Shown in pieces: positions 43,129 through 52,578 of a stretch of DNA of 64,000 nucleotides; the first letter of the stretch is position 1; the number at the start of each line of letters is the position of its first letter. The DNA is taken from NCBI GenBank assembly GCA_027490305.1, contig JAIXYI010000088.1, forward strand, positions 62,001 through 126,000, in the 5' to 3' direction. Position numbers and translations under genes: made by a program. Under the pieces are notes generated by a model. That model saw only the letters and a list, made by a program, of their open reading frames with translations, ran no database searches and was not told where the DNA came from. The stretch is from Flavobacteriaceae bacterium (GTDB taxonomy: Bacteria; Bacteroidota; Bacteroidia; Flavobacteriales; Flavobacteriaceae).

Positions 43129-43583
43129 AGAAATAGAGGGTTTGTGTATGAAGAGTACGGATAGAACGTATACTTTCGGCCCGTTCGCGCCGGCAATAGG
43201 TGCGTTTGGTGAATAACATCGGCCAGCGTTGCGTCGCTAAGGATTGGCATGCGTTTATATCGAACGCGGAACAGGCTTCCAGAGCGACCGTAGCCTTTGT
43301 TGATGGCTTTTGCGTAGGCGTTTAGAAGATTGGATAGGGGCTGATACGGTTTTTCGGTGTATTGCGATGGTATGATATCGCCGTCCTTTACCGTCAAAAC
43401 CAGTTGTATTTCGGTTTCAATCAGTGCATATGCTTTTATGTCATATGCAACGGGCAGGTGGTGGCGCATCAATCGGATGAAGAACGTAAAATTCCGGTTT
43501 TCAAGAAACAACGGTTCATTGTTGTTACCGGTTTGTCGGATCCAATAGGTTTTTCCGGCTTCGAGAAGAGGTCGCTTTTCCAT
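43125..43583 (-). CDS. REP-associated-transposase-like protein lacking the HUH motif
   Basis: A 152-residue protein whose layout follows the Y1/REP-associated transposase (RAYT) family: the segment YDIKAYALIETEIQLVLTV stands where active enzymes have AY-x-x-MPNHxHLL, then LSNLLNAYAKAINKGYGRSGSLFRVRYKR and a C-terminal ADVIHQTHLLPARTG...YPYSSY. Both catalytic histidines are replaced (Glu58, Gln60), so DNA nicking by the usual mechanism is not expected. The start is ATG 43583; the open frame to 43661 runs through a palindrome. Its stop overlaps the next amylase gene by 4 bases, which suggests retention within the maltose operon. Function unknown. Confidence 0.72.
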   Translation of the reverse strand: MEKRPLLEAGKTYWIRQTGNNNEPLFLENRNFTFFIRLMRHHLPVAYDIKAYALIETEIQLVLTVKDGDIIPSQYTEKPYQPLSNLLNAYAKAINKGYGRSGSLFRVRYKRMPILSDATLADVIHQTHLLPARTGRKYTFYPYSSYTNPLFL

Positions 43584-43598
43584 TTTTTGGTGTTTTGC

Positions 43599-43635
43599 CC
43601 AGACCTCAAAGGTTTTTAAAACCTTTGAGGTCTGG
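43599..43635. repeat. perfect REP-like palindrome next to the transposase-like gene
   Basis: Two 18-bp arms, CCAGACCTCAAAGGTTTT and its exact reverse complement, are separated by a single base. It lies 16 bases upstream of the transposase-like gene, inside the operon. There is no T tract beyond the stem on the minus strand, so it is not a classical terminator. Similar palindromes are frequent in Flavobacterium genomes (from memory). Confidence 0.85.
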
Positions 43636-43690
43636 ACCCAAAGTTCGGAAGCGCGCCGCAACCTCGGTTACGGGAAAACCGCATATTTTG

Positions 43691-45991
43691 TTAAACTGTC
43701 ACCAAACCATTTGGTTCGACCGTTACTTCCTTGCCATTGACCACCACGGTCAATTCGTTTCCACCTTCCAGCGAGAATTTCGTCTCGGTCGGATGTACGG
43801 AAATCTTCAGTATTTGTCCACGGAAATTGATTTTGAACGAGTATCCTTTCCATTCTTTCGGAATGCGCGGTGTGAAATGCAAGACGCCGTTTCGTACGCG
43901 CATACCGCCAAAACCTTCCACGATGCTCATCCAGGTTCCGGCCATGGAAGTAATGTGACATCCTTCCTCTACTTCCTTGTTGTAATCGTCGAGGTCAAGT
44001 CGCGAGGTTCGGAGATAGAAGGCATACGCCATTTCCATTTTGTCCAGTACCGCCGCCTGTATCGAGTGCACGCAAGGCGATAGCGAACTTTCATGTACGG
44101 TAAACTGCTCGTAGAAATCAAAATGCTTCTCCAGTTCCTCACGCGTAAAATGGTCTTCGAAGAAATAGAAACCCTGTAACACATCGGCCTGCTTGATGTA
44201 AGGCGAACGCAGGATACGGTCCCACGACCACTTTTGGTTCAGCGGACGTTGCGAGCGGTCGAGGTCGGCCACTTTCACGAGTTCTTTGTCGAGGAAACCA
44301 TCCTGTTGGAGGTAAACGCCCAATTCATCGGATTTGGGATAGTACATATTCTCCGACACCTTTTGCCACGTGGCGAGTTCTTCCTGTGTCAGTTTGGTTT
44401 TCTGTACGATTCGGAGATAATCATCCCCATACGCCCGACGCACCTGCTCGACTTGCTCCGATGCATATCGGATACACCAGGCCGCCAGGTAATTGGTATA
44501 CCAGTTATTGTTGACGTTGTTCTCGTATTCGTTTGGCCCGGTAACGCCCAGTATGACATACTTTTGTCGGTAGTCGGACCAGGTAGCCCGTTGTTGCCAG
44601 AAACGGGCGATTGCGATCAGTACTTCCAGGCCTTTTTCAGGAATATAAGAATAGTCACCCGTGAAGCGATGGTAGTTGTAAATAGCGAAGGCAATTGCAC
44701 CATTGCGGTGGATTTCCTCGAAGGTTATTTCCCATTCGTTATGGCATTCTTCCCCATTCATCGTCACCATTGGGTAGAGCGCCGCTCCATTGGTAAAGCC
44801 TAGTTTGCCTGCGTTCTCGATAGCGCGATCCAGTTGGTTGTAGCGATAGGTGAGTAGGTTACGCGCGACCTGCTGGTCTTTGGTAGCCATATAGAACGGA
44901 ATGCAATAGGCCTCGGTATCCCAATAGGTAGACCCGCCGTATTTTTCACCGGTGAAACCTTTAGGCCCAATGTTCAAGCGTGAATCCTTACCTGAATAGG
45001 TCTGGTTCAGTTGGAAGATGTTGAAACGGATGCCTTGTTGTGCCCTGACATCCCCTTCAATGGTGATATCCGACATTTCCCAGATGGAAGCCCAAGCGGC
45101 CACCTGTTGTGCCAACAATCCTTCATAACCGACAGCCTGGGCGCGTGAAATTGCCTGTTGGGCTCCGGCCAGCGTATCGGTATGGTTGAGTGATACCGCG
45201 TAGCCACCGAATTTGGTGACGGAAGCCTTAACGCCTTTTTCAGCATAAACGGTATACGCCATTGATAACACATCGTCGTTTTGCGTCACGACCGGTGTCG
45301 CATCTAATTCTGCTTCAGCCAATGCGACGGCGTTGTGCATGAAGGTCGTCGCAACGAAATGGGTTTTGAAGGTACGGGCCGTCACATAGCCACTGTCTGC
45401 CTTTTGGTCGATGGCAAGTGTTTCCCAGAATTTCTCTTCCCAGTTGGCATCTTCGTTGTGTACGCCTGCGTCAAGATACGGCTCGAAAACCACGGTTGCA
45501 GCCGTATTCAAAGCCGTTATTTCATATCGGATAACACCTACTTCATCCAGATCCATGCACAGGAAGCGCCGGATGTTGGCCTTGATCTCCGTACCATTTT
45601 GGAGTATGGCTTCGAAGGAACGGTGGTACCATCCTTCCCGCATGTTGAGCTCCCGGCGGAAATGACGTACCTCGCGACAGTTGTGCAGGTCGAGTGATTC
45701 TCCGTTTATCGTCACGTTGATCCCAATCCAGTTAGGGGCGTTGAGTACTTTCGCGAAATACTCCGGATACCCGTTTTTCCACCAGCCTACTTTTGTCTTA
45801 TCGGGATAATAGATGCCCGCAATATAGCTTCCCTGGAACGTTTCGCCTGAGTAGTTTTCTTCAAAGTTGGCGCGTTGGCCCATCGCACCGTTGCCGATGC
45901 TGAAAAGACTTTCAGATGATTTTACCCGCTCGGCATCAAATCCTTCTTCTATAACCGACCAGTTGTCGGGTTTGATGTAATCCTGATTCAT
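43691..45991 (-). CDS. maltose phosphorylase (GH65)
   Basis: A 766-residue cytoplasmic enzyme without signal peptide, of the usual length for maltose phosphorylase. It splits maltose with phosphate into beta-glucose-1-phosphate and glucose. The general acid is Glu488 in GVTGPNEYENN. Other GH65 blocks are SIGNGAMGQRANFEE, KYGGSTYWDTEAYCIPFYM and a C-terminal cap domain. The neighbouring beta-phosphoglucomutase uses its product, which favours maltose over trehalose or kojibiose as substrate. ATG 45991 is chosen; a TTG at 45997 also exists. Confidence 0.93.
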   Translation of the reverse strand: MNQDYIKPDNWSVIEEGFDAERVKSSESLFSIGNGAMGQRANFEENYSGETFQGSYIAGIYYPDKTKVGWWKNGYPEYFAKVLNAPNWIGINVTINGESLDLHNCREVRHFRRELNMREGWYHRSFEAILQNGTEIKANIRRFLCMDLDEVGVIRYEITALNTAATVVFEPYLDAGVHNEDANWEEKFWETLAIDQKADSGYVTARTFKTHFVATTFMHNAVALAEAELDATPVVTQNDDVLSMAYTVYAEKGVKASVTKFGGYAVSLNHTDTLAGAQQAISRAQAVGYEGLLAQQVAAWASIWEMSDITIEGDVRAQQGIRFNIFQLNQTYSGKDSRLNIGPKGFTGEKYGGSTYWDTEAYCIPFYMATKDQQVARNLLTYRYNQLDRAIENAGKLGFTNGAALYPMVTMNGEECHNEWEITFEEIHRNGAIAFAIYNYHRFTGDYSYIPEKGLEVLIAIARFWQQRATWSDYRQKYVILGVTGPNEYENNVNNNWYTNYLAAWCIRYASEQVEQVRRAYGDDYLRIVQKTKLTQEELATWQKVSENMYYPKSDELGVYLQQDGFLDKELVKVADLDRSQRPLNQKWSWDRILRSPYIKQADVLQGFYFFEDHFTREELEKHFDFYEQFTVHESSLSPCVHSIQAAVLDKMEMAYAFYLRTSRLDLDDYNKEVEEGCHITSMAGTWMSIVEGFGGMRVRNGVLHFTPRIPKEWKGYSFKINFRGQILKISVHPTETKFSLEGGNELTVVVNGKEVTVEPNGLVTV

Positions 45992-46020
45992 TTGCAATGT
46001 ATTAAATAAGGGTCAGTCGC

Positions 46021-46677
46021 CTAATTTTTGATAAGACAATCAATAAACGCCGTGTCGATGTAGGTAAAGTCCCTGAATAGGTAACGGGCCTCTTTCAGAA
46101 CACTTTCATCGCCGATGCCGACGCTGGTCATGTGTGCGATATTCGCTGCCTGCACACCCGCGACCGAATCTTCAAAGACTACGGCCTTTTCGTTGGGCAC
46201 GCCTACCAGTTGGGCTGCGCGCACGAAAACCTCAGGGTCGGGTTTGGCATTCGTAACGTCGTTTCCGTCGACGATGGCATCGAAGAAACGCATGGTATTG
46301 GTTTTTTCAAGTATCGGCCGTGCATTCTTGCTCGCCGAACCCAGTGCCACCAATTGGTTTTTTTGCTTCAGGTAATTTAGTACCGGAAGTACGCCTGGCA
46401 GTATTTCACCTTCGTCCATAGAGATGAGGTACGACAGGTAGTCTTCGTTTTTCTGCACCAGCCATTTGTCTTTTTGTTCCTGTGTGGCTTCGATCTTGCC
46501 GAGCCCGAGAATGATGTCGAGTGAGCGAACCCGGCTGACGCCCTTCAGTTCCTCGTTGTGTTCGGGCGTGAATTCAATGCCCAGTTCATGCGCAATCTTT
46601 TGCCACGCCAGGTAATGGTATTTTGCTGTATCGACGAGCACGCCGTCGAGGTCGAAAATGAAAGCTTTTTTATGCAT
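46021..46677 (-). CDS. pgmB: beta-phosphoglucomutase
   Basis: A 218-residue HAD-superfamily enzyme that converts beta-glucose-1-phosphate to glucose-6-phosphate. The Asp pair is D9/D11 in FDLDGVLVD; the cap loop has AWQKIAHELGIEF and LKGVSRVRSLDIIL; the Ser/Lys/Asp motifs are LGSASKNA, KPDPEVF and VFEDSVAGVQAA. It overlaps the MFS transporter gene by 8 bases and precedes maltose phosphorylase, giving a complete phosphorolytic maltose route. Confidence 0.96.
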   Translation of the reverse strand: MHKKAFIFDLDGVLVDTAKYHYLAWQKIAHELGIEFTPEHNEELKGVSRVRSLDIILGLGKIEATQEQKDKWLVQKNEDYLSYLISMDEGEILPGVLPVLNYLKQKNQLVALGSASKNARPILEKTNTMRFFDAIVDGNDVTNAKPDPEVFVRAAQLVGVPNEKAVVFEDSVAGVQAANIAHMTSVGIGDESVLKEARYLFRDFTYIDTAFIDCLIKN

Positions 46678-48187
46678 TTATGTCAATCTTACGATTTGTA
46701 GTCACCGCGAGGGTAAGGAATCCGGCGAGAATCATAGAACATCCGCCTACGATAAGCGCGTAGACGGGCTCGTTATTAAAGTAGGTATTAACTAAGAATC
46801 CAAGTATGGTTCCAGCCACTATTTGCGGAATAACCACAAAAAAGTTAAACACGCCCATAAAGTAACCCATCTTCGACGCCGGAAGGGAACCCGAAAGCAT
46901 CGCATATGGAATAGACAGGATGCTGGCCCAAGCAATGCCCACACCCACCATAGCCATCAGCAAGCCTACTTTGTCCGAAAGGAAATAAATGGAGATGAGT
47001 CCAAGACCGCCCGCAATCAACGCCAGCATATGGGTAAACTTGTTACTTGTACGACGTGCTAATGCGGGCAGAAGGAACGCTACTGCCGCCGCAACACCGT
47101 TATAAACCGCAAACATCACCGTTACCCAGTCTGCTGCGTCATTGTAAAGTTGCGATTTAGGATCGGTCGCTCCAAAAACATGGCCGGTTACGGCGTTGGT
47201 CGTGTAGATCCACATAGCAAATAATGCAAACCAGGAAAAAAACTGCACAATTGCCAACTGTTTCATCGTCTTCGGCATGTTGAGAAGATCCGTTACGATA
47301 TCAGTGAAGGCATTTGTTTTCTGGTATTTCCGAAGCAAGGCCGCAAGACAGAACAAAACACCGACCACAAGGATGCCAATGGAAAGAATATACAATTCTT
47401 TGTGTTTCCCCTCGGTTTCGGTATTTACTTTATGGACATAGTCGGTCAGCAAGCCTCCGATAAGTGCGTAAATCAGTCCGGTCCAAACCTGTCGTGAGAT
47501 CTTTATTTCAACAGTTGTTTCGTGCTTGGCATGACTGGTGCCGTCTTCAAATGCGGCCAATTCTTTCGGAGTATACTCTTTCGATTTGGCCACGGTCCAG
47601 ATCACGGCTGCGAGAAACGAAAGTCCGCCTACATAGAAAGACCAACGGACAGACGGAGGTACAATACCTTCCGGTGCCGTATTGGCTACGCCGATCCAAT
47701 TGGTGAAGACATATGGCAGCGCCGATCCCACGACCGCACCGAAACCTATGAAAAAGCTTTGCATCGCGAACCCCTGCGTACGCTGTCGCTCGGGCAGGTT
47801 ATCGCCAACGAAGGCTCGAAACGGCTCCATTGAGATGTTGATCGAGGAGTCCATGATCCACAGTGTGCCAATCGCGATATACAGCGTCGAGGAGTTGGGC
47901 ATCATGAACAAAGCGATGGAAGAGAGGATTGCGCCTACGAGAAAATAAGGACGCCGTCTTCCCAGTCGCGTCCAGGTACGGTCTGAAAAATACCCGATGA
48001 TAGGTTGTACAATGAGTCCCGTCAACGGTGCCGCCAGCCAGTATAGGCCGATTTTCTCGACGTCTGCGCCCAGGGTATCAAAAATCCGGGAGGTGTTGGC
48101 GTTCTGTAACGCAAAACCGAACTGTATCCCCAGGAAACCGAAACTCATGTTCCAAATCTCCCAGAAGCTTAATCTACGCTTTTCCAT
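46670..48187 (-). CDS. MFS sugar transporter (maltose permease, MalT/SLC45-like)
   Basis: A 505-residue protein with about twelve membrane helices. The N-terminal [26 protein letters not shown] and [25 protein letters not shown] blocks are typical of the GPH/SLC45-type sugar transporters found in Bacteroidetes maltose loci. It would import maltose across the inner membrane. ATG 48187 is chosen since the reading frame upstream contains the leader hairpin (48209-48227). First gene of the minus-strand maltose operon. Confidence 0.9.
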   Translation of the reverse strand: MEKRRLSFWEIWNMSFGFLGIQFGFALQNANTSRIFDTLGADVEKIGLYWLAAPLTGLIVQPIIGYFSDRTWTRLGRRRPYFLVGAILSSIALFMMPNSSTLYIAIGTLWIMDSSINISMEPFRAFVGDNLPERQRTQGFAMQSFFIGFGAVVGSALPYVFTNWIGVANTAPEGIVPPSVRWSFYVGGLSFLAAVIWTVAKSKEYTPKELAAFEDGTSHAKHETTVEIKISRQVWTGLIYALIGGLLTDYVHKVNTETEGKHKELYILSIGILVVGVLFCLAALLRKYQKTNAFTDIVTDLLNMPKTMKQLAIVQFFSWFALFAMWIYTTNAVTGHVFGATDPKSQLYNDAADWVTVMFAVYNGVAAAVAFLLPALARRTSNKFTHMLALIAGGLGLISIYFLSDKVGLLMAMVGVGIAWASILSIPYAMLSGSLPASKMGYFMGVFNFFVVIPQIVAGTILGFLVNTYFNNEPVYALIVGGCSMILAGFLTLAVTTNRKIDINA

Positions 48188-48208
48188 ATCGTAATTTAAA
48201 GGCGTTAC

Positions 48209-48227
48209 GATAAGCGTGTTGCTTATC
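48209..48227 (-). promoter_or_regulatory. hairpin in the leader of the MFS transporter mRNA
   Basis: GATAAGC and GCTTATC form a 7-bp inverted repeat with a 5-base loop about 20 bases upstream of the ATG. It could be an RNA hairpin or an operator half-site pair. Confidence 0.4.
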
Positions 48228-48280
48228 AAAACTTGAGTTTGTGTTCGAAGCAGGACTACAAGTTCTGATGAATCAGGCGG

Positions 48281-48288
48281 TAAATATA
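48281..48288 (-). promoter_or_regulatory. candidate -7 promoter element of the minus-strand maltose operon
   Basis: TATATTTA on the minus strand, one base off TAnnTTTG, about 93 bases upstream of ATG 48187. No firm -33 box is seen. Confidence 0.35.
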
Positions 48289-48311
48289 GCGGAATAATTT
48301 CAAAGTAGACG

Positions 48312-48343
48312 GGCCGACCTGAAATTTAAGACCCTAGTCGGCC
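48312..48343 (-). other. inverted repeat after the LacI-type regulator gene
   Basis: GGCCGAC and GTCGGCC pair across 18 bases just downstream of the regulator's stop. It has no T tract, so it is only a possible weak 3' hairpin. Confidence 0.3.
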
Positions 48344-48349
48344 TCCGCC

Positions 48350-49387
48350 TTATGTGTTTACGGATGTTGACTCGCGTGCGATGAGTTGGGTGTCGATGAC
48401 CTCGGTGCGGTATTGTTCCTCTTCTTCTACGCCAAGTTCCTCGGCTTCGAGGCGCTCGATCAGCATCCGGGCGGCTTTCTCGCCCATTTTGATGCCGTTC
48501 TGGCTTACGGTGGAAATGGTAGGGGTGGAGTATTGGGAAATGATCCCATCCGTAAAGGCAATGACCGACAGGTCGTTTGGCACCTGAAGTCCGGCTTCCC
48601 GCGCTAATTTTATCGTTGTCACGGCATAGAGTTCGTTAACCGCCAATACCGCATCAATGCTGCGATCTTCCAGTAAAGCCGATACCTTCGAATCGAGCTC
48701 GCTCTCATCGCCAATCCGAACAATCAGGGCCTCTTCGAGCGGAAGGTCGTTGTCGCGGATAGCTTTGGTGTAGCCTTCGGTACGCAACTTTCCGACACTT
48801 ACGTAATCTACTGTTGAAAGGAGCGCGATTTTTCGTTTCCCCATCTTAACCAGGGAGATGACGGCTTCGTAGGCCGCCAGTTTGTCGTCGATAATGACTT
48901 TATCGCAAAGGACGTCGTTCGTGACCCGGTCAAACATCACGACCGGCATGCCCTGGCTGATGGCTTCGTTGATGTGGTGGAAGTCGCCTTTGAGTTGCGT
49001 TTCCTTTGACAATGACATAATGAACCCGTCGGTGCTGCCGTTGGCGAGCATTTCCATGTTAAGGACTTCTTTATCGAAGGATTCGTTGGAAAGACACACC
49101 ACAACACTGTAGCCTGATTCATTCGCCATTTGCTCGATGCCACTGATGACCGTCGCGAAGAAATGATGGACGATTTCCGGGATGATGACGCCGATGGTTT
49201 TTGTCTTCCGATTTTTAAGGCTGAGCGCGATATTATTGGGTTTGTAATTGTAAAGTTTTGCGAAGGCCTGCACCTTCAGACGGGTGTCTTCACTGATTTC
49301 CGCGCTGTCACGAAGCGATTTCGAAACGGTAGAAATCGAGACGTCCAGTTCTTTTGCGATTTGTTTAAGTGTGACCTTTCTTTTCAT
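48350..49387 (-). CDS. LacI-family transcriptional regulator
   Basis: A 345-residue regulator with an N-terminal LacI helix-turn-helix and hinge (VTLKQIAKELDVSISTVSKSL, then YNYKPNNIALSLKN) and a periplasmic-binding-protein-like effector domain starting TKTIGVIIPEIVHHFF. It is transcribed divergently from susC and lies just upstream of the transporter operon, so it most likely controls both in response to a maltodextrin or a phosphorylated sugar. Effector and sign of regulation cannot be read from sequence. Confidence 0.95.
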   Translation of the reverse strand: MKRKVTLKQIAKELDVSISTVSKSLRDSAEISEDTRLKVQAFAKLYNYKPNNIALSLKNRKTKTIGVIIPEIVHHFFATVISGIEQMANESGYSVVVCLSNESFDKEVLNMEMLANGSTDGFIMSLSKETQLKGDFHHINEAISQGMPVVMFDRVTNDVLCDKVIIDDKLAAYEAVISLVKMGKRKIALLSTVDYVSVGKLRTEGYTKAIRDNDLPLEEALIVRIGDESELDSKVSALLEDRSIDAVLAVNELYAVTTIKLAREAGLQVPNDLSVIAFTDGIISQYSTPTISTVSQNGIKMGEKAARMLIERLEAEELGVEEEEQYRTEVIDTQLIARESTSVNT

Positions 49388-49616
49388 AGATGAAAACCCT
49401 ATAATTTTTAATTTCGTAATTATAGTGTTTTTTATTTTTACATCCCGTAAGGATTAGGCTAAATTTGTAGGTAGGCGTGAAAGTTTTCAACACGAAAACG
49501 TTTGCGATTCTGTTTTCGAAAGCCCTCCGCCGAGCTAACCGTTTATTTACATACTTTTAACACGTTCGAAGCAGCGATTACACGCTAACTAACTCAATTT
49601 TAACCTAAACAGATGT
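49388..49616. promoter_or_regulatory. divergent control region between the LacI-type gene and susC
   Basis: It contains an 8-bp inverted repeat CTATAATT (49400-49407) / AATTATAG (49418-49425) near the regulator start, a TAAATTTG -7 element for susC at 49460-49467, a LacI-operator-like AAACGTTT core at 49496-49503, and a wider pair CGAAAAC (49493-49499) / GTTTTCG (49512-49518). The operator candidate lies downstream of the -7 element, a placement fitting repression. Binding is inferred only. Confidence 0.5.
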
Positions 49617-52565
49617 ATGAAAACAATTTACACTAAGTTGTTCATTTTTCTGCTGTTACTCCCAGCGAGCATGCTGGCCCAGTCGGTTTCCGGAACGGTT
49701 ACCGAGCAAGCCAATGGCCTGCCGTTGCCGGGTGCCAGCATCGTTGTGCAGGGTACCAGTAATGGCACCTCTTCCGACATCGACGGCAAGTTCACGCTCG
49801 AAGGCGTGAAAAAAGGCGATGTTATCGTCGTGTCATCTATCGGATTCACACAACAAACCGTGACCTACAATGGCCAAAAAACCCTTTCGTTCGCGTTGGC
49901 GGAAGAAGCGTCGCAGCTTCAGGAAGTCGTGGTGCAAGTGGGATACGGAACCACCCGTAAGAAGGACGTCACCGGATCGGTAACCACCGTTACGGCGAAA
50001 GATTTCAACAAAGGCGCCATCGTAACTACAGAAAACCTACTCAATGGTAAAGTAGCCGGTCTTACGATTAACACAAGTGGCGCTCCGGGTTCCGGGTCTG
50101 AGATTCGGATTCGTGGGGGTTCGTCGCTTTTTGCCAAGAACGACCCGTTGATCGTGGTGGACGGATTGCCTATCACTAATGAATCAGTGGCCGGTTCGAC
50201 GTCTTTCCTTGCGTCCCTCAACCCAAACACAGTTGAGTCTATTACCGTGTTGAAGGATGCTTCGGCAACGGCAATCTATGGTTCCCGTGCTTCGAACGGT
50301 GTAATCATCATTACTACCAAAAAAGGTGGTAAGGATCTCCGCGTGGAATACAATTTACAGTACGGATTCGGTACGCTGATGGACAAGGTTGATGTGTTGA
50401 ATGCAAACCAGTTCCGCGCCCTCGTCAATGAGCGCTACGCTGGAAATACAGGAGTACTTAATCGCCTGGGTACAGCCAACACCGATTGGCAGGATGCTAT
50501 TTACCGCAACACGGATTTGGTAGACAATAACTTAACGGTTTCGGGTATGCTTTTCAAACGTATCCCTACCCGTTTGACGTTGAATAATACGTATCAGGAA
50601 GGTCTTCGCCTTACCAACGTATTCCAGCGGACTTCCGGAAACATTGCAATGAACCCTTCCTTCCTTGATGACCACCTGAAAGTGCGTGTGAACGCCTCAT
50701 TCAGCCGTGAGAGAAACCGTTTTACTGAAGCAGTAGAGGGTAATGCACTCCGCTTTGACCCGACACAGCCAGTATATGACCCGACTTCGTTTTTTGACGG
50801 GTTCAATGAATATGCTGGTCTGGGTACAAACGGCCTTATTAATAAAATTGACAATCTTGCCCCACGTAACCCTGTGGCACAGTTGCTTCAGCGCAATGAC
50901 AACGGTTCGAATGACCGTTTCCTTGGGAACGTTGAATTAGATTATAAATTCCACTTCCTGCCCGATCTTCGTTTCGTTGCTAATATCGGTTTCGATGAGG
51001 CCAACGGTGACCGCAGACTCAGGCTTCCTCTTACTGCTGCGAGTGCTGACAATAATGGAAACATTCCAGTTGGTAACCGTTCAAGGGAAGAGGAAATGCG
51101 CCGGAACAAATTGCTTGACATGTATCTTAACTATGTCAAAGGTATCGGCGACCTGAATCTTGATCTTACAGCGGGTTATTCATACCAGAAATTCCAAAGA
51201 TCGAAATTCACTTCTGGCAATGAATTGTCGCCTACTTATGATCCACTGACGACGCCGGATACCGCTACTGATACTGACCAGGTATTGATTGGTTTCTTCG
51301 GACGTGCCAACCTTAACTTTAAAGATAAGTACCTACTGACCTTTACGGGTCGTTACGACGGATCTTCCCGTTTCGCAGGCTCCAATCAATGGGGCTTCTT
51401 TCCGGCGGCTTCCTTAGCCTGGAGACTTAAAAATGAATTCTTTAAAGACAATAACACGCTGTCTGAACTAAAACTTCGGGTGGGTTATGGTATTTCAGGG
51501 CAACAGGATATCCCGGCTGACAAAGCGATCCTTTTCATCAATACGGGTGATACCTATTCACAATACATCATGGGAGATACGGCGCTTCCAATCGTGATTC
51601 CTTCTGCTTACAACCCGAACCTCAAATGGGAGGAGACGGCTACTGCTAACGTAGGTATCGACTTCGGTTTCTATGACAACCGTATTTCAGGAAGCATAGA
51701 AGGTTTCTACAAGAAAAGTAGTGACCTCCTCGTTGAGGCAGCTGTTGCAGACGGCGGTAACTTTTCAAACCGGATTTTCCAGAATGTAGGTAGTTTTACC
51801 ACCAGAGGTCTTGAACTCCAGGTAAGTGCCGACGTAGTTAGAAAAGAGAAGTTCAATTGGAACGTAAATTTCAACGCCACTTCTTTTGATCGTAAAATCG
51901 ACGAACTTATCTACAATACAGACATCCGTATTGGTGAGAATATCGCCGGTACCGGAACACAGCTTAACCTCCACAGCGAAGGTTTTGCACCTTTCTCATA
52001 CTACGTTTTCAAGCAATTGTATGATAACAACAACAAACCGATCGAAGGTGCCTATGCTGACCTGAACGGAGATAACGTTATCAACGACCAAGACCGCTAC
52101 ATTTACCACAACCCTGATCCGGATTTGACGCTCGGTTTGGCGTCTACCATCAATTGGGGTAACCTCGACTTCTCTTTCAACATGCGTGCAAGTCTTGGGT
52201 CGCACGTGTTCAATGCCTACCAGGCTGGTAATGCCCAGTTGTCCTTGATTGATTCGGGAACTGCAGCGGTCAATGTTCCTTCCGTAACGCCTCAATATGG
52301 CTTTGTCAACACCTCAAACGTGGTGCTTTCGGATATTTGGATTGAAGACGGATCCTTCCTGAGGATGGATAACATTACCGTAGGGTATACCTTCCCTGAA
52401 TGGCTCGATAAAAAAGCTTCTCTCCGACTTTCAGCCGGTGTACAAAATGCGTTTTTGCTTACCAAGTACAGCGGTCTGGACCCGGAGATCACAAACAATG
52501 GCGTTGATAAAACAACGTATCCGCGTCAGCGTACATTCCTTTTCGGAGTAAACGTGAAATTCTAA
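49617..52565 (+). CDS. SusC-like TonB-dependent outer-membrane receptor
   Basis: A 982-residue outer-membrane transporter. A signal peptide (to about residue 21, MLAQ) is followed by a carboxypeptidase-regulatory-like domain (about 22-100, SVSGTVTEQANGLPLPGASI), a plug domain (about 110-230, with VVVQVGYGTTRKKDVTGSV and ILKDASATAIYGSRASNGVI-type blocks) and a 22-strand barrel ending FLFGVNVKF. With SusD it forms the pedal-bin type importer for oligosaccharides, powered by TonB-ExbBD. Gene context points to maltodextrins. susD follows after 13 bases. Confidence 0.95.
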   Translation: MKTIYTKLFIFLLLLPASMLAQSVSGTVTEQANGLPLPGASIVVQGTSNGTSSDIDGKFTLEGVKKGDVIVVSSIGFTQQTVTYNGQKTLSFALAEEASQLQEVVVQVGYGTTRKKDVTGSVTTVTAKDFNKGAIVTTENLLNGKVAGLTINTSGAPGSGSEIRIRGGSSLFAKNDPLIVVDGLPITNESVAGSTSFLASLNPNTVESITVLKDASATAIYGSRASNGVIIITTKKGGKDLRVEYNLQYGFGTLMDKVDVLNANQFRALVNERYAGNTGVLNRLGTANTDWQDAIYRNTDLVDNNLTVSGMLFKRIPTRLTLNNTYQEGLRLTNVFQRTSGNIAMNPSFLDDHLKVRVNASFSRERNRFTEAVEGNALRFDPTQPVYDPTSFFDGFNEYAGLGTNGLINKIDNLAPRNPVAQLLQRNDNGSNDRFLGNVELDYKFHFLPDLRFVANIGFDEANGDRRLRLPLTAASADNNGNIPVGNRSREEEMRRNKLLDMYLNYVKGIGDLNLDLTAGYSYQKFQRSKFTSGNELSPTYDPLTTPDTATDTDQVLIGFFGRANLNFKDKYLLTFTGRYDGSSRFAGSNQWGFFPAASLAWRLKNEFFKDNNTLSELKLRVGYGISGQQDIPADKAILFINTGDTYSQYIMGDTALPIVIPSAYNPNLKWEETATANVGIDFGFYDNRISGSIEGFYKKSSDLLVEAAVADGGNFSNRIFQNVGSFTTRGLELQVSADVVRKEKFNWNVNFNATSFDRKIDELIYNTDIRIGENIAGTGTQLNLHSEGFAPFSYYVFKQLYDNNNKPIEGAYADLNGDNVINDQDRYIYHNPDPDLTLGLASTINWGNLDFSFNMRASLGSHVFNAYQAGNAQLSLIDSGTAAVNVPSVTPQYGFVNTSNVVLSDIWIEDGSFLRMDNITVGYTFPEWLDKKASLRLSAGVQNAFLLTKYSGLDPEITNNGVDKTTYPRQRTFLFGVNVKF

Positions 52566-52578
52566 AAAAAAAGTTATT

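Noticed and set aside
43584..43661. 26 extra N-terminal codons for the transposase-like gene
   Set aside because: They are translated from the perfect palindrome; ATG 43583 gives a family-like N-terminus.
49468..49616. CRISPR or riboswitch in the susC leader
   Set aside because: Repeats are too few and irregular for CRISPR, and no known riboswitch core is recognisable; operator-like palindromes explain it better.
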